A stretch of DNA of 64,000 nt from Parasulfuritortus cantonensis (lineage in GTDB: Bacteria > Pseudomonadota > Gammaproteobacteria > Burkholderiales > Thiobacillaceae): NCBI RefSeq assembly GCF_004337445.1, contig NZ_SJZB01000042.1, positions 1 through 64,000 of the forward strand, in the 5' to 3' direction. Within the stretch, counting starts at the first letter, position 1. Every line of letters starts with the position of its first letter. The notes below the pieces were generated by a model. It made no database searches. It was not told the DNA's origin and was given only the letters and a program-made list of their open reading frames with translations. Shown one piece after another: positions 33,550 through 42,586 of the stretch. Position numbers and translations under genes: made by a program.

Positions 33550-35502
33550 ATGTCGCGAAGAAGCCCCCCGATTCCCCCGCGCCGGGTCGCCGCGCCGCCG
33601 CCGGCGGCCGTGGCCGGGTTGCTCCGGCAGGCCCTGGCCGAGCACCGGCAGGGCCGGCTCGAGGAGGCGAAGCGGCTGTACGAGGCCGTCCTCAAGGTGC
33701 AGCCGGGCAATGCCGACGTCCTGCACCTGTTGGGCGTCGTCGCCGCGCAAGGGGGCGATCATCGGCTTGCCGTCAGCCTGATGGACCGGGCCATCGCCGC
33801 GAATCCGGACAACGCGGCCTTCCATTCCAACCGCGGCAACGCCCTCAAGGACCTCGGCCGGCTCGACGAGGCGCTGGCCGCCTACGAACGGGCGGTCGCC
33901 CTCAAGCCGGACTATGCCGATGCCCTCTCCAACCGCGGCAACGTGCTCCTGGACCTGGGCCGCTTCGACGCCGCACTCGCCAGCTACGACCAGGCCGTCG
34001 CGCTGGCTCCGGGGCACGCCAAGGCCCACTCCAACCGCGCCGCGGCGCTGCTGGGCCTCGGTCGTGCGGAGCTCGCCCTGGCCAGTTGCGACCGGGCCAT
34101 CGCCTGCCAGCCGGACTACGCCGAGGCCTATTTCAACCGCGCCAACGCGCTGGTCCGGCTCGGCCGCCTCGACGAGGCGCTGGCCGCCTACGCGGGCGCG
34201 CTCGCCCGCAAGCCGGACTATGCCCAGGCGCACTGCAACCGCGGCAACGTATTGCTGGATCTCGAGCGTCCGGACGAGGCCCTGGCGAGTTACGACCGGG
34301 CCATCGCCGTCCGGCCCGGCTACGCCGAGGCCTACTCCAACCGCGGCGTCGCTCTCAACGATCTCGGCCGCCCGGACGAGGCCCTGGCGAGCTACGACAA
34401 GGCCATCGCCCTCAGGCCGGACTATGCCGAGGCCTATTCCAACCGGGGCAACGCGCTCAAGGCGATGAGCCGCCTCGACGCGGCCCTGGCCAGCTACGAC
34501 CGGGCCATCGCGCTACGCCCGGACTACGCCGAGGCGCATTGGAACAAGTCGCTCGCGCTCCTGCTCACCGGCGAACTGGCGTCCGGCTGGCGCGAGTACG
34601 AATGGCGTTGGCGGCGCGAGAAGGACGCCCCCCGGCAGCGGCATTTCAGCCAGCCGGTCTGGCTCGGCGGGGAGGCGGCGGGCCGCACCATCCTGCTCCA
34701 CGCCGAGCAGGGGCTGGGCGACACCATCCAGTTCTGCCGCTACGCGCCGCGGGTCGCCGAACTCGGCGCCCGGGTGATCCTCGAGGTGCCCGGCGCCCTG
34801 GTCGACCTGATGCGCGGGCTGCCCGGCGTCGCCGACGTCGTCGCCGCCGGCGCGGCGCTGCCGGCGTTCGACCGCCATTGCCCGCTCATGAGCCTGCCGC
34901 TGGCGTTCGGGACGACGCTTGCCGGGGTGCCCTCGGCACCCCGCTACCTGTACGCCGACTCGGCCCGGGTGGCCGAGTGGCACGACCGCCTCGGCCCGTC
35001 AGGCCAGCCGAGGGTGGGCCTGGCCTGGAGCGGCAATACCGCGCACAAACAGGATCGCAACCGCACCCTGGCGCTCGACACCTTGCTCCCCTATCTCCCC
35101 GAGGGTTGCGAATACGTCTGCATCCAGAAGGAACTGCGCGCCGCGGACCGGGCCATCCTGGCCGGCCATGGCGGCATGCGCTTCTTTGGGGATGAACTGA
35201 GGGACTTCGCCGATACGGCCGCGCTGTGCGCGCAGCTCGACGTGGTGATCAGCGTCGATACCAGCGTCGCGCACCTGGCCGCGGCCCTGGGCAAGGAGAC
35301 CTGGATCCTGCTGCCGCAGGTGCCGGACTGGCGCTGGCTGCTCGGCCGCGACGACAGCCCGTGGTACCCGTCCGCGCGACTCTATCGGCAGACCGGGGCC
35401 GGCGACTGGGCCGGCGTGCTGGCCCGCCTGCAGGGGGATCTGCGGGTACGCTTGGCCGCCGCGCGCGAACCCGGCCTCGCCGCGAACAAGACGGGCGGCT
35501 GA
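33550..35502 (+). CDS. TPR protein fused to heptosyltransferase-like (GT9-fold) domain
   Basis: 650 residues from the ATG at 33550. A proline/arginine-rich leader, then eight to nine 34-residue TPR units (52-323 plus a diverged ninth), then a GT-B domain with LLHAEQGLGDTIQFCRY and VISVDTSVAHLAAALGKETWILLPQVPDWRWLLGRDDSPWYPS, typical of the ADP-heptose-type family. Probably glycosylates a protein held by the TPR. It has the same architecture as the preceding gene but a different catalytic family, suggesting a two-enzyme glycosylation unit. TTAGAAT at 33503 may be a -10. Confidence 0.87.
   Translation: MSRRSPPIPPRRVAAPPPAAVAGLLRQALAEHRQGRLEEAKRLYEAVLKVQPGNADVLHLLGVVAAQGGDHRLAVSLMDRAIAANPDNAAFHSNRGNALKDLGRLDEALAAYERAVALKPDYADALSNRGNVLLDLGRFDAALASYDQAVALAPGHAKAHSNRAAALLGLGRAELALASCDRAIACQPDYAEAYFNRANALVRLGRLDEALAAYAGALARKPDYAQAHCNRGNVLLDLERPDEALASYDRAIAVRPGYAEAYSNRGVALNDLGRPDEALASYDKAIALRPDYAEAYSNRGNALKAMSRLDAALASYDRAIALRPDYAEAHWNKSLALLLTGELASGWREYEWRWRREKDAPRQRHFSQPVWLGGEAAGRTILLHAEQGLGDTIQFCRYAPRVAELGARVILEVPGALVDLMRGLPGVADVVAAGAALPAFDRHCPLMSLPLAFGTTLAGVPSAPRYLYADSARVAEWHDRLGPSGQPRVGLAWSGNTAHKQDRNRTLALDTLLPYLPEGCEYVCIQKELRAADRAILAGHGGMRFFGDELRDFADTAALCAQLDVVISVDTSVAHLAAALGKETWILLPQVPDWRWLLGRDDSPWYPSARLYRQTGAGDWAGVLARLQGDLRVRLAAAREPGLAANKTGG
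33703..34518 (+). repeat. eight tandem 102-bp TPR units
   Basis: Eight in-phase 102-base units, the last three (PxYAEAYSNRGxAL...) being closest to one another. Similar in DNA sequence to the array at 31484, so recombination between the two genes is possible. Confidence 0.9.
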
Positions 35503-35513
35503 AGGCGCGCCGG

Positions 35514-36119
35514 TCAGGTGGGGCCGTAGGCGCGCATGAACACTTCGACGGCGCGCTCGACCATGGGGCCCAGCGCCTCGGCGCCGATGTCGGTGAGGAC
35601 GCCGAACAGGAAACGTTCCAGCAGCTCGGCCTCGAGCAGGCCGCGCAGATGGCTGGCGGCGATGCGCGGCTCGGCCGGGCGCAGCTTGCCGGCCTGCATG
35701 GCGGTCTCGAGGAAGCCGGCCAGGGCCGCGTCCCCCTTGCCGGGGCCGAGGGCGTAACAGGCGCGGCCGAGCTCGGAACGGTGCGCCTCGGCGATGACCA
35801 GGCGGCGCGCCGCCGTCACCTGGGGCGAATAGAGGACGGCCAGGAAGCCGCGCCCGAAATCGCGCAGGGCCCCGGCGACATCGCCGATATCGGGGTCGAG
35901 CAGGCGGTGCACGGCCTCGAATTCATGCTCCGAGGCCTGGAACATGACGGTGAGGAAGAGTTCTTCCTTGGAGGCGAAGTGGTTGTACAAGGTGGCCTTG
36001 GAGCCGCCTACGCGGGCGCAGATCTCGGACATCGAGGCGCGTTCGAAGCCGAGTTCCCCGAAGGTCTCCGCCGCCACCGCCAATATCGCCTGCCGTTTGG
36101 CTTCGCTCTTGGTTTTCAT
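35514..36119 (-). CDS. TetR-family repressor
   Basis: 201 residues. N-terminal helix-turn-helix MSEICARVGGSKATLYNHFASKEELF; the C-terminal ligand domain is AcrR-like. Divergent from the efflux operon at 36228 and almost certainly its regulator: the 108-base intergenic region carries a perfect palindrome and a second related site. Inducer unknown. Confidence 0.92.
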   Translation of the reverse strand: MKTKSEAKRQAILAVAAETFGELGFERASMSEICARVGGSKATLYNHFASKEELFLTVMFQASEHEFEAVHRLLDPDIGDVAGALRDFGRGFLAVLYSPQVTAARRLVIAEAHRSELGRACYALGPGKGDAALAGFLETAMQAGKLRPAEPRIAASHLRGLLEAELLERFLFGVLTDIGAEALGPMVERAVEVFMRAYGPT

Positions 36120-36140
36120 CGCTGCTCGGCTCGGTAAAAG

Positions 36141-36156
36141 TGTACTAACTGGTTCA
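36141..36156. promoter_or_regulatory. possible second TetR operator
   Basis: TGTACTAACTGGTTCA shares ten of sixteen positions, including both outer half-sites, with the palindrome at 36189, and is offset from it by exactly 48 bases. It lies where the -35 of the efflux promoter and the repressor's own leader would be. Confidence 0.45.
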
Positions 36157-36173
36157 TTTTAGCCTGTCTCGGG

Positions 36174-36179
36174 TATAAT
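36174..36179 (+). promoter_or_regulatory. -10 element of the efflux operon
   Basis: Perfect TATAAT 48 bases before the first gene. The -35 is poorly matched (GTTCAT-like near 36152). Flanked by the two operator-like sites. Confidence 0.55.
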
Positions 36180-36188
36180 CGCTCCATA

Positions 36189-36204
36189 TGTACCGTACGG
36201 TACA
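36189..36204. promoter_or_regulatory. palindromic operator for the TetR repressor
   Basis: TGTACCGTACGGTACA, a perfect 16-base palindrome just downstream of the TATAAT and 24 bases before the efflux ATG, where a bound repressor would block transcription start. Confidence 0.75.
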
Positions 36205-36227
36205 GTTTTAATAGCGAGCCCATCACC

Positions 36228-37670
36228 ATGCCCACTCTTCTACCACGCCCGCCCTCGCGGCCGGGCTTCCTCGGCACCCTGTTGTCAGTCGGCCTGCTTG
36301 CCGCCGGCTGCGCCCCGCTACCGACTCTGTCGCCGCCGGCGACCGCCCGACCGGCCGCCGATTACGGCACCGAGGCCACCTTCGCGGCGGCCGCGACGGC
36401 CTGGCCGGCGGCGCACTGGTGGAGCGAATACGGTGACGCCCAGTTGAACGTACTGATCGAAGAGGCGCTCGCCAATTCGCCCGACATGGCCGCCGCCGCG
36501 AGCCGGCTGCGCCGCGCCGAGGCCCTGCAGCAGGTCGCCGGTGCCGCCCTGGCGCCGCGGGTCGACGCCAACGGCTCGATCAGCGAGCAGAAGCAGAGCT
36601 ACAACCACCTGATGCCCCGCAGCGTAACGCCGGCCGGCTGGCACGACTACGGCCTGCTCAGCCTGGATTTCAGCTGGCAGCTGGATTTCTGGGGCCGCAA
36701 CCGGGCCGCCCTGGCGGCGGCCCTCTCGCAGCGCGACGCGGCCCGTGCCGAATTCGCCGGCGCCGGCCTGGTCCTGGCGGCGGCCATCGCCTCCGACTAT
36801 GCGGACCTGGCCCGCCTGTACGCGGTGCGCGACACCGTCGAACGCTCGGTCGCGGTGCGCGGCGAGACGGTCGCCCTGTTCGCGCAACGCTACGCCAACG
36901 GCCTCGAGACCAAGGGCGGCTTGAGCGAGGCCGAGGCCCGACGGGCGGCGAGCGAGGGCGAACTGCTTACCCTCGACGAGCAGATCGGCCTCCAGCGAAA
37001 CCGCCTGGCGGCGCTGCTCGGCGCCGGCCCGGACCGCGGCCGCCGCATCGCCCGGCCCACGGTCGCCCTGGCCGGCGCCGACGGCCTGCCGGCCAACCTC
37101 GCCGCCGACCTGCTCGGCCGGCGGCCCGACATCGTCGCCGCGCGCCTGCGCGTCGAAGCGCTGTCGCACCGCGTCGAGGAGAAGAAGGCCGCGTTCTACC
37201 CGAACGTCAACCTGAGCGCCTTCATCGGCCTCCAGGCCCTGGGCCTGGACAGGCTGACCCGGAGCGGCTCCGACGTCGGTGCCGTCGGTCCGGCGTTGTC
37301 GCTGCCCATCTTCAGCGCCGGCCGCCTGCAGGGCGACCTGCGCGCCGAGGCCGCCGGCTACGACGAAGCGGTGGCCGACTACGACCGCACCGTGACCCGG
37401 GCGCTCCAGGAAGTGGCCGATGCCGGCCTCAGCCGGCGGGCGGCGACGGCCCAGGTGGCCAAGGCCGGCGAGGCGGTGGCCGCGGCCGAGCAGGCCTACC
37501 AGGTCGCCCGCAACCGCTACGAGGGCGGCCTCGCCAGCCACCTGGAGGTGCTCTACGCCGAGGACGGCCTGCTCGCCAACCAGCGCAACCTCGCCGCCCT
37601 GCAATCGCGTGCCTTCATCCTCGACGTCGCCCTCAAGCAGGCCCTGGGCGGCGGCTACCTCTCCATCTAG
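36228..37670 (+). CDS. outer-membrane efflux lipoprotein, NodT/OprM type
   Basis: 480 residues. Lipoprotein signal with the lipobox LLAAGC, then two OEP repeats forming the trimeric channel (WQLDFWGRNRAALAAALSQRDAARAEF and RRPDIVAARLRVEALSHRVEEKKAAFYPNVNLSA). Exit duct for the EmrAB-type pump encoded next, the first gene of the operon. Confidence 0.93.
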   Translation: MPTLLPRPPSRPGFLGTLLSVGLLAAGCAPLPTLSPPATARPAADYGTEATFAAAATAWPAAHWWSEYGDAQLNVLIEEALANSPDMAAAASRLRRAEALQQVAGAALAPRVDANGSISEQKQSYNHLMPRSVTPAGWHDYGLLSLDFSWQLDFWGRNRAALAAALSQRDAARAEFAGAGLVLAAAIASDYADLARLYAVRDTVERSVAVRGETVALFAQRYANGLETKGGLSEAEARRAASEGELLTLDEQIGLQRNRLAALLGAGPDRGRRIARPTVALAGADGLPANLAADLLGRRPDIVAARLRVEALSHRVEEKKAAFYPNVNLSAFIGLQALGLDRLTRSGSDVGAVGPALSLPIFSAGRLQGDLRAEAAGYDEAVADYDRTVTRALQEVADAGLSRRAATAQVAKAGEAVAAAEQAYQVARNRYEGGLASHLEVLYAEDGLLANQRNLAALQSRAFILDVALKQALGGGYLSI

Positions 37671-37687
37671 TCGCAAGGAATCCAGTC

Positions 37688-38641
37688 ATGTCCGAACACC
37701 CTGTCCCCCAGCCGCAGCCCGGCGGCCGCGCGGATGCGCGCCGCAAGCGCCTGCTCGCCGGCCTGGCCGGCGTCGTCGTCCTCGCCGGTGCCGGCTACGC
37801 CGCCTACTGGTATGCCGTCGCCTCGCACTACGTCGCCACCGACAACGCCTACACGGCGGTGGAAAGCGCCCAGATCACCGCGTCGGTGGCCGGCATCGTC
37901 CGGGTCGTGCACGTGACCGACACCCAGGCCGTGCGCAAGGGCGACGTCCTGGTCCAGCTCGACCCCATCGACGTGCGCCTGGCGCTGAGCCAGGCCGAGG
38001 CCGAGGCGCGCCAGGCCGACGCCCGCCGGGCGGCGGCCGGATCGGAGGTCCGGCGCGCCGGCATCGACCTCAAGCGGCGCCTCGCCCTGGAAGCGTCCGG
38101 CTCGGTGTCCGGCGACGAGGTCACCCGCGCCCAGGATGCCATGACCACTGCCGGCGCCAACCTGGCGGGCGCGCAGGCGGCCGTCGCCCTGGCCCGGGCG
38201 CGCGTCGAGCAGGCCCGCGTCGACCTCGACCGGACGGTGATCCGGTCGCCGGTCGACGGCGTCGTGGCCCGGCGCCAGGTCCAGCTCGGCCAGCGCGTCG
38301 CCCTGGGCACGCCGCTGCTCAGCGTGGTGCCGGTCCAGGACATGCACGTCGACGCCAACTTCAAGGAAGGCCAGCTGGCCCGGGTCCGGGTCGGCCAGCC
38401 GGCCACCGTGCAGGCCGACATCTACGGCGGCGCGGTGACCTACCATGGCCGCGTGGCCGGCTTCTCCGGCGGCACCGGCGCCGCGTTCTCGGCGATCCCG
38501 GCCCAGAACGCCACCGGCAACTGGATCAAGGTGGTCCAGCGCCTGCCGGTGCGCATCGCGCTCGACGCCGCCGAACTGGCGGCCCACCCGCTCAAGGTCG
38601 GCCTGTCGATGAGCGCGGAAATCGACACCCGCGAGCGCTGA
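37688..38641 (+). CDS. HlyD/EmrA-type membrane fusion protein
   Basis: 317 residues. One N-terminal TM helix (LLAGLAGVVVLAGAGYAAYWY), lipoyl-like half domains (VAGIVRVVHVTDTQAVRKGDVLVQLDP; VIRSPVDGVVARRQVQLGQRV) around a short coiled coil, then a beta-barrel. Shorter than E. coli EmrA by about 70 residues, mostly coiled coil. Links the inner-membrane transporter to the outer-membrane channel. Confidence 0.93.
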   Translation: MSEHPVPQPQPGGRADARRKRLLAGLAGVVVLAGAGYAAYWYAVASHYVATDNAYTAVESAQITASVAGIVRVVHVTDTQAVRKGDVLVQLDPIDVRLALSQAEAEARQADARRAAAGSEVRRAGIDLKRRLALEASGSVSGDEVTRAQDAMTTAGANLAGAQAAVALARARVEQARVDLDRTVIRSPVDGVVARRQVQLGQRVALGTPLLSVVPVQDMHVDANFKEGQLARVRVGQPATVQADIYGGAVTYHGRVAGFSGGTGAAFSAIPAQNATGNWIKVVQRLPVRIALDAAELAAHPLKVGLSMSAEIDTRER

Positions 38642-38651
38642 GCCGGCGGCC

Positions 38652-40187
38652 ATGACCGACTCGACCCGCGCCGACGCGCCCCTGACCGGCGGACGCCTGT
38701 GGCTGGCAGCCCTGTTCCTGGCCGCGGCCAACTTCATCGCCGTCCTCAACATGACCATCGCCAACGTCTCGGTGCCCAACATCGCCGGCGCCCTGGGCGC
38801 CACCACCAGCCAGGGTACCTGGGTGATCACCTCCTACGCGGTCGGCGAGGCCATCACCGTCCCGCTCACCGGCTGGCTGGCGGCGCGCCTGGGCGCGGTG
38901 CGCGTGTTCGTCGGCTCGATGGCGCTGTTCGGCCTCTTCTCGGCGGTCTGCGGCCTGGCCAATTCGCTCGGCCTCCTGGTCGTCGCGCGCATCTTCCAGG
39001 GCTTCTCCGGCGGCCCCCTGATGCCCCTGTCGCAGACCCTCCTGATGCGCATCTTCCCGAAGGAGAAGGTCGCCGCCGCGATCGGCCTGTGGTCGATGAC
39101 CACCCTGGTCGCGCCGGTCGTGGGACCGATCCTGGGCGGCTACCTGTGCGACGAGTACAGCTGGCCGTGGGTGTTCTTCCTGAACACCCCGGTCGCCCTG
39201 GTGGCCGCCGCGTTCGCCTGGCAACTGCTGAAGCGCTATGGCGAGCCGCTCGCCCGCAACCCCATCGACAAGGTGGGCCTCGCCCTCCTGGTGGTCTGGG
39301 TGGCCGCCCTGCAGCTGATGCTCGACGAAGGCAAGGACCTCGACTGGTTCGCCTCCGCCAAGATCGTCGGCCTCGCGGTGACCGCCGCGGTCGGCTTCGC
39401 CGCCTTCATCATCTGGGAGCTCTACGAGCGCCACCCGGTGGTCGACCTGCGCGTGTTCCGGCACCGCGGCTTCACCGTCAGCGTGCTGACCATCAGCCTC
39501 GCCTTCGCCGCCTTCTTCGGCGTCAACGTCCTGACGCCGCTCTGGCTGCAAAGCTTCATGGGCTACACGGCGACCATCTCCGGGCTGGCCACCGCGTGGA
39601 CCGGGGTCACGGCCATCTTCCTGGCGCCCCTGGTCGCCCACGCCGCGACCAAGACCGACCCGCGCCGGCTGGTCTTCGCGGGGGTCGTCTGGCTCGGCCT
39701 GGTCACCCTGTGGCGCACCGTCGCGACCACCGACATGGGCTTCTGGGACGTCGCCGTGCCCCTGATGGTCATGGGCTTCGGGCTGCCGTTCTTCTTCATC
39801 CCGACCACCGGCCTGGCGCTGGCCAGCGTCGAGCCGCGCGAGATGGACTCGGCGGCCGGCCTGATGAATTTCCTGCGCACCCTGTCCGGGGCCTTCGCCA
39901 CCTCGCTGGTGAGCACCGCCTGGTCGGACCAGATCATCCGCAACCATGCCGAGCTGGTCGCCGTCGCGGACACCGGCGCCGGCTTCGCCGGCACGCTCGG
40001 CCAGTCCGGCATGGCGCCGGACGCGGTCCGCGAGGCGGCGGACTACCTACTCACCAACCAGGCGGTCATGCTGGCGACCAACCAGCTCATGACCGTCATC
40101 GGCCTCGCCTTCCTGGTCGCCGCCTCGGTCATCTGGCTTGCCCCCAAGCCGATGCGGGTCGTCGAGCCGGGCGCCGGCGGGCACTGA
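38652..40187 (+). CDS. DHA2-family drug/proton antiporter, EmrB type
   Basis: 511 residues, 14 TM segments. MFS motif C-like and the DHA2 N-terminal sequence LNMTIANVSVPNIAGALGATTSQGTWVITSYAV are clear; WSMTTLVAPVVGPILGGYL is antiporter motif C. With the two preceding genes it forms a tripartite pump. Ten bases separate it from the emrA-like gene. Confidence 0.94.
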   Translation: MTDSTRADAPLTGGRLWLAALFLAAANFIAVLNMTIANVSVPNIAGALGATTSQGTWVITSYAVGEAITVPLTGWLAARLGAVRVFVGSMALFGLFSAVCGLANSLGLLVVARIFQGFSGGPLMPLSQTLLMRIFPKEKVAAAIGLWSMTTLVAPVVGPILGGYLCDEYSWPWVFFLNTPVALVAAAFAWQLLKRYGEPLARNPIDKVGLALLVVWVAALQLMLDEGKDLDWFASAKIVGLAVTAAVGFAAFIIWELYERHPVVDLRVFRHRGFTVSVLTISLAFAAFFGVNVLTPLWLQSFMGYTATISGLATAWTGVTAIFLAPLVAHAATKTDPRRLVFAGVVWLGLVTLWRTVATTDMGFWDVAVPLMVMGFGLPFFFIPTTGLALASVEPREMDSAAGLMNFLRTLSGAFATSLVSTAWSDQIIRNHAELVAVADTGAGFAGTLGQSGMAPDAVREAADYLLTNQAVMLATNQLMTVIGLAFLVAASVIWLAPKPMRVVEPGAGGH

Positions 40188-40206
40188 GCGCAATCGGGAA
40201 ACCATC

Positions 40207-40650
40207 ATGTTCAAGCACATCCTCGTTCCGACCGACGGTTCGGACCTGTCGCAGCAGGCCGTCGACCGTGCCATCGCCTTCGCCGTCGAGACCGGCGCGC
40301 GCCTGACCTTCTTCAACGCCGAGCCGGCCTTCCCGGCCATGTACTACGGCACCGGGGCGATCTTCGACGCCAGCATGCCGCGCCGATTCCACGACGAAGT
40401 CGACAGCGTCGGCCAGGCCATCCTGGCCAAGGCGGCGGCGCAGGCGCAGGCCGGCGGGGTCGCCTGCGACACCCTGGCGCTCGCCAGCGACAGCCCCTAC
40501 GAGGCCATCATCGAGGCCGCCGGACGCTGCGCCTGCGACCTGATCTTCATGGCCTCGCACGGCCGGCGCGGCATCGACGCCCTCCTGCTCGGCAGCGAGA
40601 CCCAGAAGGTGCTGACCCATTCCAGCATCCCCGTGCTCGTCTATCGCTGA
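40207..40650 (+). CDS. universal stress protein, UspA family
   Basis: 147 residues. Starts MFKHILVPTDGSDLSQQAVDRA; the ATP-binding type motif GRRGIDALLLGSETQKVLTHSSIPVLVY is complete. Nineteen bases after the efflux transporter and possibly the last gene of that operon, which would link pump expression to stress. Confidence 0.93.
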   Translation: MFKHILVPTDGSDLSQQAVDRAIAFAVETGARLTFFNAEPAFPAMYYGTGAIFDASMPRRFHDEVDSVGQAILAKAAAQAQAGGVACDTLALASDSPYEAIIEAAGRCACDLIFMASHGRRGIDALLLGSETQKVLTHSSIPVLVYR

Positions 40651-40781
40651 CCCCGGGACGTCGCCGGCCCGCTCCCGGGCCGCCGGGTCGACGCCGGAAA
40701 GAGACGGGCCGGGCCGACTGAGGGCCCGGAAATCTGGCAAAATCCCCGATGGCGGAATAAATACTCCAGGAGCGGCGAGTC

Positions 40782-41546
40782 ATGGCAGTCATCGCGGTGT
40801 TCAACCAGAAAGGCGGGGTCGGCAAGACGACGACGACGCTCAACCTGGCGGCTGGCCTGGCCATGCTGGAACGCAAGCCGGTCATCATCGACCTCGACCC
40901 GCAAGCCCACGTCAGCCTGGCCTGCGGCGTGCGCGGCGCGCCCAGCCGGGAATGCTCGTGTGCCTTCTTCCGCGACGGCGTGCCGCTCATGGACCTGCTG
41001 CGCAGCCAGGGCAACGGCGTGCGCGTGGTGCCTGCGCATCCGGACCTGTCCAAGATCGACGCCATGATGGGCAGCACCCCGGGCGTCGCCGGCAAGTTGC
41101 GCAAGGGTCTCGAAGCGGGGCTGGCCTGGGAGGAGGACCCCATCCTGGTCGACTGCGCGCCCTCGCTGGGCGTGCTGTCGCTCAACGCCCTGCTCGCCGC
41201 CGACCGCGTCCTGGTGCCGGTCACCCCCGATTTCCTGGCCATCCAGGGCCTGACCCGCCTGGACCTCGCCCTGCGCGTGCTGGAGCAGCAGATCCGCCGC
41301 CAGGTCGAGCGCCGCATCGTGCTGACCCGCTACGACGAGAACAAGGCGCAGAGCCGCGAAGCCCTGGCGACCCTGAAGCAGCGCTACGGCAACGCCCTGT
41401 GCGACAACCACGTCCCGGACGATCCGGCCCTGGCCGAAAGCCCGGCGCACGGCATGGACATCTTCGCCTATGCGGCCGACTCGCCCGGCGCCCACGCCTA
41501 CCGCATGTTGACCATGGAACTGCTCTCGAAGGGCTTCTTCCAGTAG
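40782..41546 (+). CDS. orphan ParA/MinD-family ATPase
   Basis: 254 residues. Deviant Walker [24 protein letters not shown]' IIDLDPQAH and B ILVDCAPSLG. No ParB-like partner is nearby, and the chromosomal pair is at 12.8 kb. A cysteine pair CSC near residue 60 is unusual. May position another cargo; none is evident. Convergent with rsfS. Confidence 0.85.
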   Translation: MAVIAVFNQKGGVGKTTTTLNLAAGLAMLERKPVIIDLDPQAHVSLACGVRGAPSRECSCAFFRDGVPLMDLLRSQGNGVRVVPAHPDLSKIDAMMGSTPGVAGKLRKGLEAGLAWEEDPILVDCAPSLGVLSLNALLAADRVLVPVTPDFLAIQGLTRLDLALRVLEQQIRRQVERRIVLTRYDENKAQSREALATLKQRYGNALCDNHVPDDPALAESPAHGMDIFAYAADSPGAHAYRMLTMELLSKGFFQ

Positions 41547-41568
41547 GCGTCCGGGGCCGGCACGGCAG

Positions 41569-41586
41569 CCCGGGTCGACCCGGGCC
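41569..41586. terminator. 18-bp palindrome between convergent genes
   Basis: GCCCGGGTCGACCCGGGC is a perfect self-complementary 18-mer between the stops of the ParA-like gene and rsfS. No U-run, so termination in either direction is an inference from position. Confidence 0.4.
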
Positions 41587-41588
41587 CG

Positions 41589-41933
41589 TCAGGCGGCGGC
41601 GCGGCGCTGGCCGGCCACGCTCCAGAGTTCCTCGAGGTTGTAGTACTGCCGGGTGGCCGGGTGCATGACGTGCACGACGACGTCGCCGGCATCGACCAAC
41701 ACCCATTCGGCGGCCTGCTCGCCCTCGGTGCCGAGGATCTCGCCGCCCGCCTCCTTGATCTTCTCGCGCACGTTGTCCGCCAGGGCCTTGACCTGGCGGG
41801 TCGAGTCGCCGCTGGCGACGATCATGGTGTCGAACAGCGAGGTCATCTGGCGCACGTCCAGCACGGTGATGTCCTTGGCCTTGATCCCCTCGAGGGCGTC
41901 GACGGCGATGCGGGTGAGTTCGGCGGTGTCCAT
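41589..41933 (-). CDS. rsfS: ribosomal silencing factor RsfS
   Basis: 114 residues, binds L14 and blocks subunit joining in starvation. Family core DITVLDVRQMTSLFDTMIVASGDSTRQVKALADNV and the VLVDAGDVVVHVMHPATRQYYNLEELW end. Follows nadD in the usual gene pair; last gene of the leuS operon. Confidence 0.96.
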   Translation of the reverse strand: MDTAELTRIAVDALEGIKAKDITVLDVRQMTSLFDTMIVASGDSTRQVKALADNVREKIKEAGGEILGTEGEQAAEWVLVDAGDVVVHVMHPATRQYYNLEELWSVAGQRRAAA

Positions 41934-41943
41934 TGCTTCCTTT

Positions 41944-42585
41944 TCAACGATACAGGCGGTGTTGTGCGATATAGCTTAATACGGAGTCGGGCAGCAGGTA
42001 ACGCGGACTGCGGCCGGCCGCGACCAGGGTGCGGATGGCGCTGGCCGAGATGTCCAGCTGGCTGATGGCGTGCCGGAACACGCGGCCGGCCGGCGCGCCG
42101 GCCAGGGCGCCGGGCTCGCTGGTCTGGCGGCTGGCCAGGACGCCGGCCAGGGCGGGCGACAGGCGGCCGTCCAGTCCGTAGCCGGGCCGTTCCGCCACCG
42201 CGAGGTGGCAGAGGGCGAACAGGCGCCGCCACTGGTGCCAGCCTTCCAGCCCGGCGAAGGCGTCGGCGCCCAGGAACAGCACGATGGGCAGTTCGTCGCC
42301 CAGCTCGCCGCGCAGTTCGCTCAGGGTGTCGACCATGTAGCAGGGTTCGGTCTTGTGCACCTCGTGCTCGTCGAGCCGCAAACGGCCATTGCCGGCGATG
42401 GCCAGCTCGACCATGGCCAGGCGGTCGGCGGCCGCCGCATGCGGCCGGCCGCGATGCGCCGGCGTGCCGGTGGGCAGGACGCGCACCGCGTCGAGGCCGA
42501 GGGCCTCGGCCATCTCCTCGGCCAGGCGCAGGTGACCGTAGTGGATCGGGTCGAAGGTGCCGCCCAGCAGTCCGACCGGGGTCAA
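41944..42585 (-). CDS. nadD: nicotinate-mononucleotide adenylyltransferase
   Basis: 213 residues. Makes deamido-NAD. Nucleotidyltransferase motif GGTFDPIHYGHLRLAEE with the HxGH signature as HYGH, and ISASAIR near the C-terminus. Between proA (one base away) and rsfS. Confidence 0.97.
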   Translation of the reverse strand: MTPVGLLGGTFDPIHYGHLRLAEEMAEALGLDAVRVLPTGTPAHRGRPHAAAADRLAMVELAIAGNGRLRLDEHEVHKTEPCYMVDTLSELRGELGDELPIVLFLGADAFAGLEGWHQWRRLFALCHLAVAERPGYGLDGRLSPALAGVLASRQTSEPGALAGAPAGRVFRHAISQLDISASAIRTLVAAGRSPRYLLPDSVLSYIAQHRLYR

Positions 42586-42586
42586 G

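Noticed and set aside
31484-34518. Regular repeats resembling a CRISPR array
   Set aside because: The 102-base units are in frame, lack unique spacers and encode TPR helices.
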